This document shows, one piece after another, positions 30,218 to 38,642 of a stretch of 64,000 nt of DNA; position 1 is the first letter of the stretch, and each line of letters starts with the position of its first letter. Source of the stretch: Anaerococcus sp. Marseille-P3915. Its GTDB lineage: Bacteria > Bacillota > Clostridia > Tissierellales > Peptoniphilaceae. The translations under genes were made by a program, and so were the position numbers. The DNA lies in the NCBI RefSeq assembly GCF_900258475.1, contig NZ_LT984887.1, positions 1,468,593 through 1,532,592 on the forward strand, in the 5' to 3' direction. The notes beneath the pieces were generated by a model that was not told the origin of the DNA, did not search any database, and saw only the letters and a program-made list of their open reading frames with translations.

Positions 30218-32278
30218 TTAGTCTTTCTTGTAATTTTCTATTACTTTTTGGGTTATTTCTTTTGGAACCTCTTCATATCTTACAAAGTCCATTGAGAAGC
30301 TTCCTCTTGCTGATGTTTGGCTTCTTAGGTCTATTGCGTAGGTTAGAACTTCTGAAAGTGGTGCTTCTGCTTTGATTATTTGGCTACCATCTTCTTGTGG
30401 TTCCATGCCTAAGATTCTACCACGTCTCTTATTCATATCTCCCATTACATCACCCATGTTAGCGTCTGGAACATTGATTTCAAGAGCCATTACAGGTTCT
30501 AATAGGATTGGGTCTGCTTCTTCTATACCTTTTTTGAAGGCTATTCTTGCTGCAGTTTTGAAGGCTTGTTCGTTAGAATCTACTGGGTGGTAAGAGCCAT
30601 CATAAAGGGTTGCCTTTACGCCTGTTACCTTAAAGCCTGCTAATGGGCCTTCTAGTAGAGATTCCTCTAGACCTTTTTCTACAGCTGGGAAGTAGTTTTT
30701 AGGAACTGCTCCACCGAATACTTCTTCATCAAAGACGAAGTCTTCTTCTGTTGGTTCAAACCTGATAAATACATCACCATATTGGCCTGCACCACCGGAT
30801 TGTTTTTTGTGTTTACCTTGAACATCTGATTTGCCCTTAATTGTTTCTCTATAAGGGATTCTATATTCTACTATTTCTGTATTTACAGAGTAATTATCTT
30901 TTAGCTTATCCATTATTACTTCAAGCTGAACATTGCCAAGACCTGATAGGACTTGTTGACTTGTTTCTCTATTCATCTCGTTGTTAAAGCTTGGATCTTC
31001 TTCAGCTAGTTTTTGAAGAGCTTCAGAAATCTTATCCTCATCAGCACGGCTTACAGCCTTTATCGCGTAAAATAGGACTGGTTTTGGATATTTAACTTGT
31101 TTATAAAGGATTTTGTTTTCTTTAGAGCAAAGTGTATCGCCAGTAGAAGTTGCTTCTAGTTTAGCAAAGGCTCCTATATCACCAGCTACGACCTTATCTG
31201 TTTTAATTTGTTCATTTCCTCTTAGGTAGAAGAGTGAAGCTATCTTTTCATCTCTATCTTTGCTTGCATTATAAAGCTTGTCATCTTTTGAAATTGAACC
31301 TGATAGAACCTTAAAGATTGAAATCTTTCCTAAGAATGGGTCTGCAAGGGTCTTAAATACTACTGCAGAAAATGGCGCATCTTCTTTTGCTTCAAAAGCC
31401 TCATAGCCATCTGCTACCCTAAAACCTATATTAGCCGCTTCATCATCGATTGCTGGCATGTATTTGATTATGCAGTCAAGTAGGCTTGTTAGACCTATCA
31501 TTTTTTCTGTAGAACCTGCTATAAGTGGAACTACCTTACCATTTAGGATTGCCTTTGATAGACCTTCTCTAATTTCTGCTTCTGAGAATTCTTCGCCTTC
31601 AAAGAATTTTTCCATTAGAGCGTCATCACTTTCAGCTACAGCTTCTATGACTTGGTTGAAAACTTCTTCAACTTCTGCCATTCTTATTTCTGGAATTTCT
31701 GCTTCAGCCTTTTCATCATTGTGATAGGTGTAAGCTTTTTTGTCCATGACATCTATGATGCCTTCGTATTCATCACCTTCGCCAAGCATTAGGGTTAGAG
31801 GAATGATGTTTTTACCAAATTCTATGTGAAGATCACTTACGACCTTGTTAAAATTAGCGTTTTCCTTATCAAGTTTGTTTACAAAAATAATGGAAGGTAA
31901 ATTAATTTTTTGAGTATATTTCCAATATTTTTCTGTACCAACTTCTATGCCCTTTTCACCATCTATTACAAAGAGAGCTGATTCTGCTGCCCTTAGAGCC
32001 TGCAATACTTCACCCTCAAAGTCAAAAAATCCTGGAGAATCTATGAAATTTAATTTATAATCGTTGTATTCTATCGGAATAATTGATGTTTGTAGGGAAA
32101 TATTTCTCTTTTTCTCTTGTTTTTCGTAGTCTGAAACTGTATTTCCAGATTCTACTTTTCCCTTTTTATCGATAACACCAGTTTTAAATAAAAGGGATTC
32201 AGTAAGTGAAGTTTTACCAGCTCCCGAATGCCCTACCAAGGCGAGATTCCTGATCTTAGATGTATTATAGTTTTTCAT
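30218..32278 (-). CDS. elongation factor G-like GTPase (EF-G2 type)
   Basis: A 686-residue translational GTPase. G1 is GHSGAGKT (16-23), G3 DSPGFFD, G4 NKLD, then domains II-V with the EF-G IV-V signature region (GGAVPKNYFPAVEKGLEESL; RRGRILGMEPQEDG). The first G domain lacks the usual RGITI switch (KKRNISLQTS instead), which is common in the secondary EF-G-like group rather than canonical FusA. It is therefore probably a paralogue with a specialised or unknown ribosome role. RBS AAGGAG. It lies 11 bases upstream of the branching enzyme gene, so likely in the same operon. Confidence 0.88.
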   Translation of the reverse strand: MKNYNTSKIRNLALVGHSGAGKTSLTESLLFKTGVIDKKGKVESGNTVSDYEKQEKKRNISLQTSIIPIEYNDYKLNFIDSPGFFDFEGEVLQALRAAESALFVIDGEKGIEVGTEKYWKYTQKINLPSIIFVNKLDKENANFNKVVSDLHIEFGKNIIPLTLMLGEGDEYEGIIDVMDKKAYTYHNDEKAEAEIPEIRMAEVEEVFNQVIEAVAESDDALMEKFFEGEEFSEAEIREGLSKAILNGKVVPLIAGSTEKMIGLTSLLDCIIKYMPAIDDEAANIGFRVADGYEAFEAKEDAPFSAVVFKTLADPFLGKISIFKVLSGSISKDDKLYNASKDRDEKIASLFYLRGNEQIKTDKVVAGDIGAFAKLEATSTGDTLCSKENKILYKQVKYPKPVLFYAIKAVSRADEDKISEALQKLAEEDPSFNNEMNRETSQQVLSGLGNVQLEVIMDKLKDNYSVNTEIVEYRIPYRETIKGKSDVQGKHKKQSGGAGQYGDVFIRFEPTEEDFVFDEEVFGGAVPKNYFPAVEKGLEESLLEGPLAGFKVTGVKATLYDGSYHPVDSNEQAFKTAARIAFKKGIEEADPILLEPVMALEINVPDANMGDVMGDMNKRRGRILGMEPQEDGSQIIKAEAPLSEVLTYAIDLRSQTSARGSFSMDFVRYEEVPKEITQKVIENYKKD

Positions 32279-32399
32279 ATATTGCTCCTTCTTGGACTTG
32301 TTGTTAATTTTATGTCCATTTTTATTTTTATACTATAATTATATAATAACTTCTAATAAATTTCTACCCCTTTGAGAAAATGTTTTCACTTTCTTGATA

Positions 32400-32600
32400 A
32401 AAAAGCACCCCATCCTTATAGCTACAAAAGGGCTTTTAGAATTTATTTTAAAATATATTCTTCAGCGGGTTTTGCTGCATTTCTAGCAAATAATATTATT
32501 TCTGTCACAGCCTTGCCTCCTAACTAGTTGGCTCTGTGGATAGCTCCTGTGCCCTCGCTTGCTGGATATTGACCTTGGCAAGCGTAAAAATAAGAAGGCC
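32400..32600 (-). pseudogene. unidentified gene remnant with its own terminator
   Basis: On the minus strand GTDGLLIFTLAKVNIQQARA and, in another frame, GGKAVTEIILFARNAAKPAE ending in a stop at about 32448, look like pieces of one coding sequence broken by a frameshift. A hairpin (AAAAGCCC / GGGGTGCTTTT, 32400-32437) with a T-run follows. I cannot name the family. The rest of the 390-base gap before the PH-domain gene shows only AT-rich spacer. Confidence 0.35.
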
Positions 32601-32668
32601 ATCAGTGCCAAAAAATATATTTTGTAAAATAAAATCTATATGGGTAAACAATTTGTACTCACTAGTTC

Positions 32669-33058
32669 TTAAAGTACATATGAGCTTATAACCTTTGAGA
32701 TGCTAACTATATCAACGCTAGTTTTAAAGTCAAACGAAAGAGACTTGCCATCATTAAATGCAAGGAAAAGCTCACTATCAATGTCCAAAACACCTGCAGT
32801 TTCAACACCAAAATATTGAATCTTTGAATAAGGATAAGAAATATAAGCTCTTTTTTTGCCGGTAATTCCTTGAACATTGACGACAAGAATCCTCTTATTA
32901 GAAAAAACAACCTGATCTCTAATTGTCTCAAAGGCCGATATGATTTCCTCTCCATCAACAAAAAAATCTAAAAGCTCACTTCTTACCTTAGATGAGTCAA
33001 TCTCTTTTAAGTTAAAAGTGTTAGAGTCTCCCCAAAGACCTGTGCTAATTGTTGCCAT
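32669..33058 (-). CDS. bacterial PH-domain protein
   Basis: A 129-residue cytoplasmic protein consisting of one bacterial pleckstrin-homology-like domain: a beta-rich sandwich (GEEIISAFETIRDQVVFSNK, RAYISYPYSKIQYFGVETAG) capped by a C-terminal helix. Members are common in Firmicutes, usually as small hypothetical proteins; function is unknown but some bind membranes or act in stress responses. RBS AAGGAG. It stands alone between the EF-G-like gene and the PTS operon end. Confidence 0.78.
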   Translation of the reverse strand: MATISTGLWGDSNTFNLKEIDSSKVRSELLDFFVDGEEIISAFETIRDQVVFSNKRILVVNVQGITGKKRAYISYPYSKIQYFGVETAGVLDIDSELFLAFNDGKSLSFDFKTSVDIVSISKVISSYVL

Positions 33059-33211
33059 AATATCTCCTTAAATATATCTTTTAGATATATATACCCGTTT
33101 TTATCTTGCTTACTTGTATTGTATATAAATACTTATTATCTATTGCATAGAAAAAGTAGATGAGTTTGTGCTTTTCATCTACTTTGTCCTCAGTCTAAGC
33201 CCGATTAGGAC

Positions 33212-33568
33212 CTATCTTTTAAATATTTTCTTTACATAATCCATAAGAGTGAGAGATTTTCTTAATTTATCATCCGGAAGATACTTATTTATAGCCCTTA
33301 AGACTTTTTTGTTGTCTTTGGTGTTGAAGATAAAATCGCCGTTTGCCTTGGTGTGAATGGCAAATCTGGATATTTTCTTATCAAGTATTACGGATGCTGT
33401 TATGAGTTTTATTTCCTTATAGGGAATCTGTATAAAATCTCTTACATCTCTTTCGTTATAATATTCTATAGCCTTATTACCTATAAGGAGGTCCCCCCTG
33501 CTGAGGAGACCTCCCAATAGATTAGCCTTTATCTTAAGATCGACTTTTGAATTTTGGCTTTGAATCAT
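33212..33568 (-). CDS. DUF956 family protein (mannose PTS-associated, ManO-like)
   Basis: A 118-residue protein matching DUF956, a family almost always found as the last gene of mannose-type PTS operons (called ManO in some lactic acid bacteria, with a proposed regulatory role). Seen: VDLKIKANLLGGLLSRGDLL at the start, FIQIPYKEIKLITASVILDK centrally, a C-terminal basic helix. The ATG follows the IID stop codon by a single base; the SD is weak, so translation probably depends on the upstream gene. Confidence 0.88.
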   Translation of the reverse strand: MIQSQNSKVDLKIKANLLGGLLSRGDLLIGNKAIEYYNERDVRDFIQIPYKEIKLITASVILDKKISRFAIHTKANGDFIFNTKDNKKVLRAINKYLPDDKLRKSLTLMDYVKKIFKR

Positions 33569-33569
33569 C

Positions 33570-34508
33570 TTACATTATTCTAAAGAATTTAGCTATTACA
33601 CCGATTACAAATAGGGCTAAGATTATTGTAATTGGAGAAACATTTTTCTTTAGTAATTTACAAATACCTAGGGTTAGTAGAAGTGGTACTAGACCAGGTA
33701 TTAGTGAGTCCAAGTTTTGTTGTAAAGTCGTGACTTTTACTGGATCTAGGGCTGTTGGTCCTATTGCTGAAAATTGTTTAAGGGCCGCTTGGATTCCTTC
33801 AGCTCCTGCTGGTAGGGCTGCCCAGTCAATGTATGAACCTGGTTGTTGTTGAACAGCTGATACATCTAGGGCAAATTTGATTGATACCCATCTTTGTACT
33901 AGGGCACCTACTATAAACATACCTAAAATTGATGCCATGGTTGTAATCCTACCAAGGACACCGCCTGAAAGGTCTTTTGTTATTTCATTACCAGCCTTAT
34001 AGCCTAGCTCTTGGGTTTGCCATTCAAATATCATTCTTAGGGCATTCCAAAGAATAAAGAATAAAAGTGGACCTAAAGGAGAACCTGTTAGGGCAAGAGA
34101 TGCACCAAGGGCACCTATGATTGGTCTAAAGGTAAACCAGAATACTGGATCTCCTACACCTGCAAGAGGTCCCATCATACCTACCTTAACACCGTTTATT
34201 GCCGCATCTTCGATTGGTGTACCATTAGCTCTTTCTTCTTCCATAGCTAGGGTTACACCCATTACTGGGCTTGATACGTATGGGTGGGTATTATAAAATT
34301 CTAGGTGACGCTTAAGGGCATCAGCTTGGTCTTTTTTATCTTTGTAAAGTTCTTTGATGGCAGGAATTATAGAGAAAGCCCAACCACCATTTTGCATTCT
34401 TTCATAGTTCCAAGATCCTTGTAGGAATTGGTGTCTCCACCAAACCTTAACACGAGCAGATCTTGAAAGACTTATTTTTTTCTCATTATTTATTGTTTTA
34501 TCAGTCAT
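33570..34508 (-). CDS. manZ: mannose-family PTS component IID
   Basis: A 312-residue membrane subunit of a mannose/fructose/sorbose-family phosphotransferase system. The conserved start (SARVKVWWRHQFLQGSWNYE) and GGWAFSIIPAIKELY, HPYVSSPVMGVTLAMEEE and MGPLAGVGDPVFWFTFRPI match IID (ManZ) closely. With IIC it forms the sugar channel; IIAB phosphorylates the sugar. RBS AAGGAG; nine bases after IIC. Confidence 0.95.
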   Translation of the reverse strand: MTDKTINNEKKISLSRSARVKVWWRHQFLQGSWNYERMQNGGWAFSIIPAIKELYKDKKDQADALKRHLEFYNTHPYVSSPVMGVTLAMEEERANGTPIEDAAINGVKVGMMGPLAGVGDPVFWFTFRPIIGALGASLALTGSPLGPLLFFILWNALRMIFEWQTQELGYKAGNEITKDLSGGVLGRITTMASILGMFIVGALVQRWVSIKFALDVSAVQQQPGSYIDWAALPAGAEGIQAALKQFSAIGPTALDPVKVTTLQQNLDSLIPGLVPLLLTLGICKLLKKNVSPITIILALFVIGVIAKFFRIM

Positions 34509-34517
34509 AGCTTCTCC

Positions 34518-35336
34518 TTAATAATCATTGATTATATCGCCAAGTGGGTCACCGCTTCCGGCATTACCACTTCCACTATTAGATGTAGCTAGTTGTTTTA
34601 GGGTCATGTATACTACTGCTAGTACGCAACCTATAACACCTAGAGCAATTAGGGTTAGGTTTGGAATTGCAGCAAGTACAAAACCTAGGGCAAAGAATGG
34701 CCAAGTTTCTTTTGTACTCATCATATTGATAACCATAGCATAACCTACAGCTGCTACCATGCCGCCGCCTACTGCCATACCACCTGTTAGCCATTCTGGC
34801 ATCCTATTAAGAGCTTCTGTTACAGCTGCTGGTGGGATAAAGCATAGTGCTAGAGCTGGGACAAGGATACGAAGACCTTGCATAGCTACTGCTATCCATG
34901 AAAGGGTTTCAATTTTGCCAAAGTCAGCATTTTCTGCTGCAGCATCCATACCGTGAACTAATGGAATAGCTAGAGTTCTGGCAAGCATTGTAAGGAATAA
35001 ACCTGCTACTGATAGAGGAATAGCAAGGGTTATAGAAGTGTTAATAGCTGTAGTTGGATCAGCTGTTCCACCTTCTAGGGCTAAAACCATGATAATAGCT
35101 GAAGCAACTGATGCTAAAGCCGCATCTGGAGCAACCGCAGCACCGATATTTGCCCAACCTAGGGCAATCATTTGAAGTGAACCGCCAAGTATAATACCTT
35201 CTCTAAGATGGCCTGTTACAAGACCTATAAGGGTACAAGCAACAAGTGGTTGGTGGAATTGGAATTGGTCCAAAATACCTTCACAACCAGCTAGGAAAGC
35301 TACTAGGCCGATTAAAATAATATTAAAAATACTCAT
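34518..35336 (-). CDS. manY: mannose-family PTS component IIC
   Basis: A 272-residue polytopic subunit. FLAGCEGILDQFQFHQPLVA near the N terminus and TLIGLVTGHLREGIILGGSL are the ManY hallmarks, followed by alternating hydrophobic helices with AALGGGMVAA-type turns. The short Gly/Ser-rich segment before the C terminus (NSGSGNAGSGDPLGD) is typical. Substrate could be mannose, glucose or fructose. Confidence 0.95.
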   Translation of the reverse strand: MSIFNIILIGLVAFLAGCEGILDQFQFHQPLVACTLIGLVTGHLREGIILGGSLQMIALGWANIGAAVAPDAALASVASAIIMVLALEGGTADPTTAINTSITLAIPLSVAGLFLTMLARTLAIPLVHGMDAAAENADFGKIETLSWIAVAMQGLRILVPALALCFIPPAAVTEALNRMPEWLTGGMAVGGGMVAAVGYAMVINMMSTKETWPFFALGFVLAAIPNLTLIALGVIGCVLAVVYMTLKQLATSNSGSGNAGSGDPLGDIINDY

Positions 35337-35344
35337 AATTTCTC

Positions 35345-36349
35345 CTACATATTTAATTCGCTTTTAGCTTTTTTGATAATAGATTCGTAATTTTCTGGGC
35401 TGTCAGCTGGTACTTTTCTTACATCGTACTTAACACCCATTGACTTAATCTTCTCAAGAGTTTCAACATCGTCCTTGTCCATGGCAAGTACATTTGTAAC
35501 AACAACTTTGCCCTTAGAGTGAGCCATAGATCCGATATTTACAGTATCAAGCTTACCACCCATTTCCAAGAATTCTAAAACCTCTTGAGGTTTTTCAAAT
35601 AGAAGCAAGGCACGAGTAGCCCCAAATCTTGGGTCATCTTGAATCTCTTTCATCTTCTTGATAGGGACAACGTGAGCGTGAACTCCTGGAGGAGCAGCCT
35701 CCATAATCATTTGCTTACGAAGAGCATCGTGAGCAACATTGTCAGATACAACAATAATCCTGTCAGGCCTTATAGCCTTAGTCCAGTTACTTGCAACTTG
35801 ACCATGTAAAAGCCTAGTATCAATTCTTGCAACAGGTATATCGATTTCACCTGTACCAAGAACAGTACCCTCAGGAATAGTTCCACCTACCATCTTCTTT
35901 TCAACTTCGCTATCTGTCTTAGCTTCAGCCTCAGCTGCCTTTTCAACAGGATTTAGGCTGTCAGGCTTAGCCTTGATGCCCTCCTTAGCAGATGTAATGA
36001 TTGTAGTTGCAATCTTATGAGCAGATTCTTCAGTAAATCTCTCGCTAAGAGCCTCTATAACCATTGGAAGGTTAAGACCTGCGACAATAGCCCACTTATC
36101 TTCGTGTCCATCAAGAACAGCAGAAGATTGGTTAAATGGGGTACCTCCCCAAAGGTCGCATAGGAACAAAACTTCATCGCAATCGAGTTTTTCGATAGCA
36201 GCTTCTAGATTTGCCCTAAAGTCATCTGGCCCCATAGAAGGTTTAAGAACAACCGCTTCAAACTTATCTTGATTTCCAAAAATCATTTGAGCAGATTCCT
36301 TAATACCCTCAGCAAAGGCCCCGTGGCTTGCTAGGATAATTCCTACCAT
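35345..36349 (-). CDS. manX: mannose-family PTS fused IIAB component
   Basis: A 334-residue cytoplasmic subunit. IIA at 1-130 with the phospho-His H9 in GIILASHGAFAEGI; an Ala/Pro/Glu-rich hinge at about 130-165; IIB with the phospho-His near residue 184 in VARIDTRLLHGQVASNW. Phosphate passes from HPr to IIA, IIB and the sugar. It is the first gene of manXYZ-DUF956; RBS GAAAGGAG. Confidence 0.95.
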   Translation of the reverse strand: MVGIILASHGAFAEGIKESAQMIFGNQDKFEAVVLKPSMGPDDFRANLEAAIEKLDCDEVLFLCDLWGGTPFNQSSAVLDGHEDKWAIVAGLNLPMVIEALSERFTEESAHKIATTIITSAKEGIKAKPDSLNPVEKAAEAEAKTDSEVEKKMVGGTIPEGTVLGTGEIDIPVARIDTRLLHGQVASNWTKAIRPDRIIVVSDNVAHDALRKQMIMEAAPPGVHAHVVPIKKMKEIQDDPRFGATRALLLFEKPQEVLEFLEMGGKLDTVNIGSMAHSKGKVVVTNVLAMDKDDVETLEKIKSMGVKYDVRKVPADSPENYESIIKKAKSELNM

Positions 36350-36505
36350 AATAACTCCTTTCTTGTATAAAATACAAATATTTTGATTTATTAAACAGTT
36401 ATAAAAACTGATTTAATCCTAAATCACCGATTCCAAAACTTAAAACCTCTAGAACCTTTTAAAATACACATAATATCTTAAATCTGTCCAATAAACCTTA
36501 TGTTA

Positions 36506-36535
36506 ATTATAACATAATTCATTTAAATTAAACAA
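36506..36535 (-). promoter_or_regulatory. candidate promoter of the mannose PTS operon
   Basis: Minus strand TTGTTT (36530-36535), 18-base spacer, TATAAT (36506-36511), giving a leader of about 150 bases. No convincing catabolite-response element was seen. Confidence 0.45.
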
Positions 36536-36546
36536 ATTTTTAACAA

Positions 36547-37536
36547 CTAATTCTCATCAGATGGGAAAAATATGCCCGCCTCAATCCTAGCTTGATTTAT
36601 AGCTTCGACAGTTGCCAAAGTTAAATCAGCAAGGTCATTTGCCTTTTTGTAATTCCTGTCTTTTATAATTTTATCAAAGTCAATCCATTCATAGTAAAGT
36701 CTAGACTTAGTCCCATCAAGTTCTAAAAGCTCATCATCCTGACCCTTAATAGAAATAACAGCTGTGTCAAAAGAATTTAAGGCATCCTTAATAGTAATAG
36801 TTCCATGTTCTCCTTGGATAGTATTTAAAAATTCTGCAGAAGAATCCTTAGCCCCTATACAAACAGCCTTAAAATCTCCATAATCCATAACCATGACTCC
36901 AGAAGTATCGATAGAATTTTCAATATTTGGAAAATATTTCACATCCTCTGGCACGCCAAAAAGATTAATCACATAATCAATATTATAAACATTGAGATCC
37001 ATAAGGGCTCCACCAGCATGACCAAGGCTAAAGGCTGGGGCAATCTCCCCCTTCTTAAAGGCATCATACCTAGATGAATATTGGGAATAATTAAAAGAAA
37101 CAATCTTAAGCTTACCCAAATCCTTTATCCTCTCCTTAACAGCAAGAGCATTTGGATTAAAACGGTTACTCATAGCTTCAAGGACGATTAGATTTTTCTT
37201 TTCAGCCTTCCTAAAAATCTTAAGGGCCTGGTTGATATCAGCAGTAAAAGGCTTCTCACAAATAATATCCTTACCATAATCAAGGGCCTTATCCATAACC
37301 TCATAGTGGAGATTATTAGGAAGAGCTACATAAACAACCTCAACCTCATCATCAGCTAGAAGCTTCTCATAATCAGTGTAATATTTATGAATTTCATATC
37401 TTCGGCATAAATCTTTGAGTTTATCCTCACTACGGCTAGTAGCCGCAATAGCAAGAAGATCAATACCATCTATATCATTTAAAAAAGTGAGCTGTTCCTT
37501 GACAATTTTCCCAGCCCCAATAATTCCTAATTTCAT
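36547..37536 (-). CDS. Gfo/Idh/MocA family oxidoreductase
   Basis: A 329-residue NAD(P)-dependent dehydrogenase. The Rossmann GIIGAGKIVKEQLTFL opens the protein; the catalytic-type EKPFTADINQA (about residue 93) and MDLNVYNIDYVINLFG in the C-terminal domain are family features. Such enzymes oxidise or reduce sugars, inositols or related hydroxy compounds. The start at 37536 has AAAGGA; an upstream ATG at 37596 gives an extra segment lacking a site. Monocistronic, next to the PTS but on its own. Confidence 0.88.
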   Translation of the reverse strand: MKLGIIGAGKIVKEQLTFLNDIDGIDLLAIAATSRSEDKLKDLCRRYEIHKYYTDYEKLLADDEVEVVYVALPNNLHYEVMDKALDYGKDIICEKPFTADINQALKIFRKAEKKNLIVLEAMSNRFNPNALAVKERIKDLGKLKIVSFNYSQYSSRYDAFKKGEIAPAFSLGHAGGALMDLNVYNIDYVINLFGVPEDVKYFPNIENSIDTSGVMVMDYGDFKAVCIGAKDSSAEFLNTIQGEHGTITIKDALNSFDTAVISIKGQDDELLELDGTKSRLYYEWIDFDKIIKDRNYKKANDLADLTLATVEAINQARIEAGIFFPSDEN

Positions 37537-37639
37537 AAAAATCCTTTCATTAAGTATTGTTATATTAATACCCAAAAAAGCTAGACTTTTATACAATATA
37601 AAATTATTTTAGGGGCTTGCCCCTAAAACCCCTACTTTA

Positions 37640-38528
37640 TTATCCAAGACAATATTATTATGAGGTTTAATTCTTCGTTATTTTATCTTTTATTAAATGA
37701 TTATTATTTACTATTGAATCTCCGTCTCAAGGGGAGGCCCAAGGACCCTTTCGCATGGGTCCTCATTGCCCTCCCCCTTAAACCCCTCCCCGTTACACCC
37801 CCAGGCGGCCCCTAAAGCGGGGAGCATGAACAGAAGCTTGCCTTCGGCAAGCCTCTCTTGGCAGGCATAATCCTTTGTTTTAGCCATCCTAATTCTTACT
37901 AGTTTTGACATTCCGATGCCTAAAAATCTCAATCTAGTCCAAATTTATGTTTTGTATATACCCTACATCTTAGTAGTTACAGAAATTTAATATTCACTCG
38001 TGCGTCAGGAGATTTTTTTAACGACATCTCCATTTACAAAATCTCCCGACCTTTGGGGATATAGTTCTGTATTCTGAGAGAATATTAACGTCAAAGTAGA
38101 TTTAAGACTCGTCTGCCTTTGACAAACTTTGCGATTAGTTGTTTAGAGAATAGAACTTTAAGATATACTTAATTAAAATCGTTAATTATTTCAAATCAAG
38201 TCGGCGTCCAAAAATTTTGTTGAACGAAACGAAGTGGAGTGAATCTAAATTTTTAGCTGACGAGATTTGAAATAATAGATTTTGTACCAGGATGAATAGC
38301 AGTCAGGTCTAATAAAGAAGATTGCCAGAGGCAATCTTCATTTTGCCCTCTGCAAGAGTCGCTTGCGGGGTGTAACGAAGTGGGGGTGTAAGGGGGAGGG
38401 CAATGAGGACCCATGCGAAAGGGTCCTTGGCCCTCCCCCTTTGGCGAAGTCATCAGCTTAATGACAATAATTTATTATGATAAAAAATTACAAAGAATTA
38501 AAGTAAATATTAATATTATCTTGGATAA
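37640..38528 (-). repeat. non-coding dyad-symmetric repeat element, copy B
   Basis: An 889-bp element bounded by TTATCCAAGACAA (37640) and TTATCTTGGATAA (to 38528), inverted relative to copy A. Order: AT-rich end, GC-rich module (37725-37845) with hairpin GGACCC/GGGTCC, core with TTTTGACATTCCGATGCC (37903-37920), hairpin arms around 38000-38070, a GATTTGAAATAAT block, and a second GC-rich module in inverse orientation (38330-38460). Beyond both ends lies the small palindromic unit (TAGGGGCTT...). Copy B lacks the four-hairpin cluster. No ORF of substance. Confidence 0.75.
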
Positions 38529-38642
38529 TAAACCAACCATCTTGGATAATAAAACAGGGATTTTTAGGAGAAGCCCCTAGAATACTTTATCTTGGATAAA
38601 AATGGTATAATTATCTTAAAAGCAAAAAGTAAAGGATATATA

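Noticed and set aside
30218..32278. EF-G-like gene considered as a tetracycline-resistance (TetM-like) protein or the main fusA
   Set aside because: It lacks TetM-type C-terminal features and the str-operon context; the altered switch region fits the EF-G2-like group.
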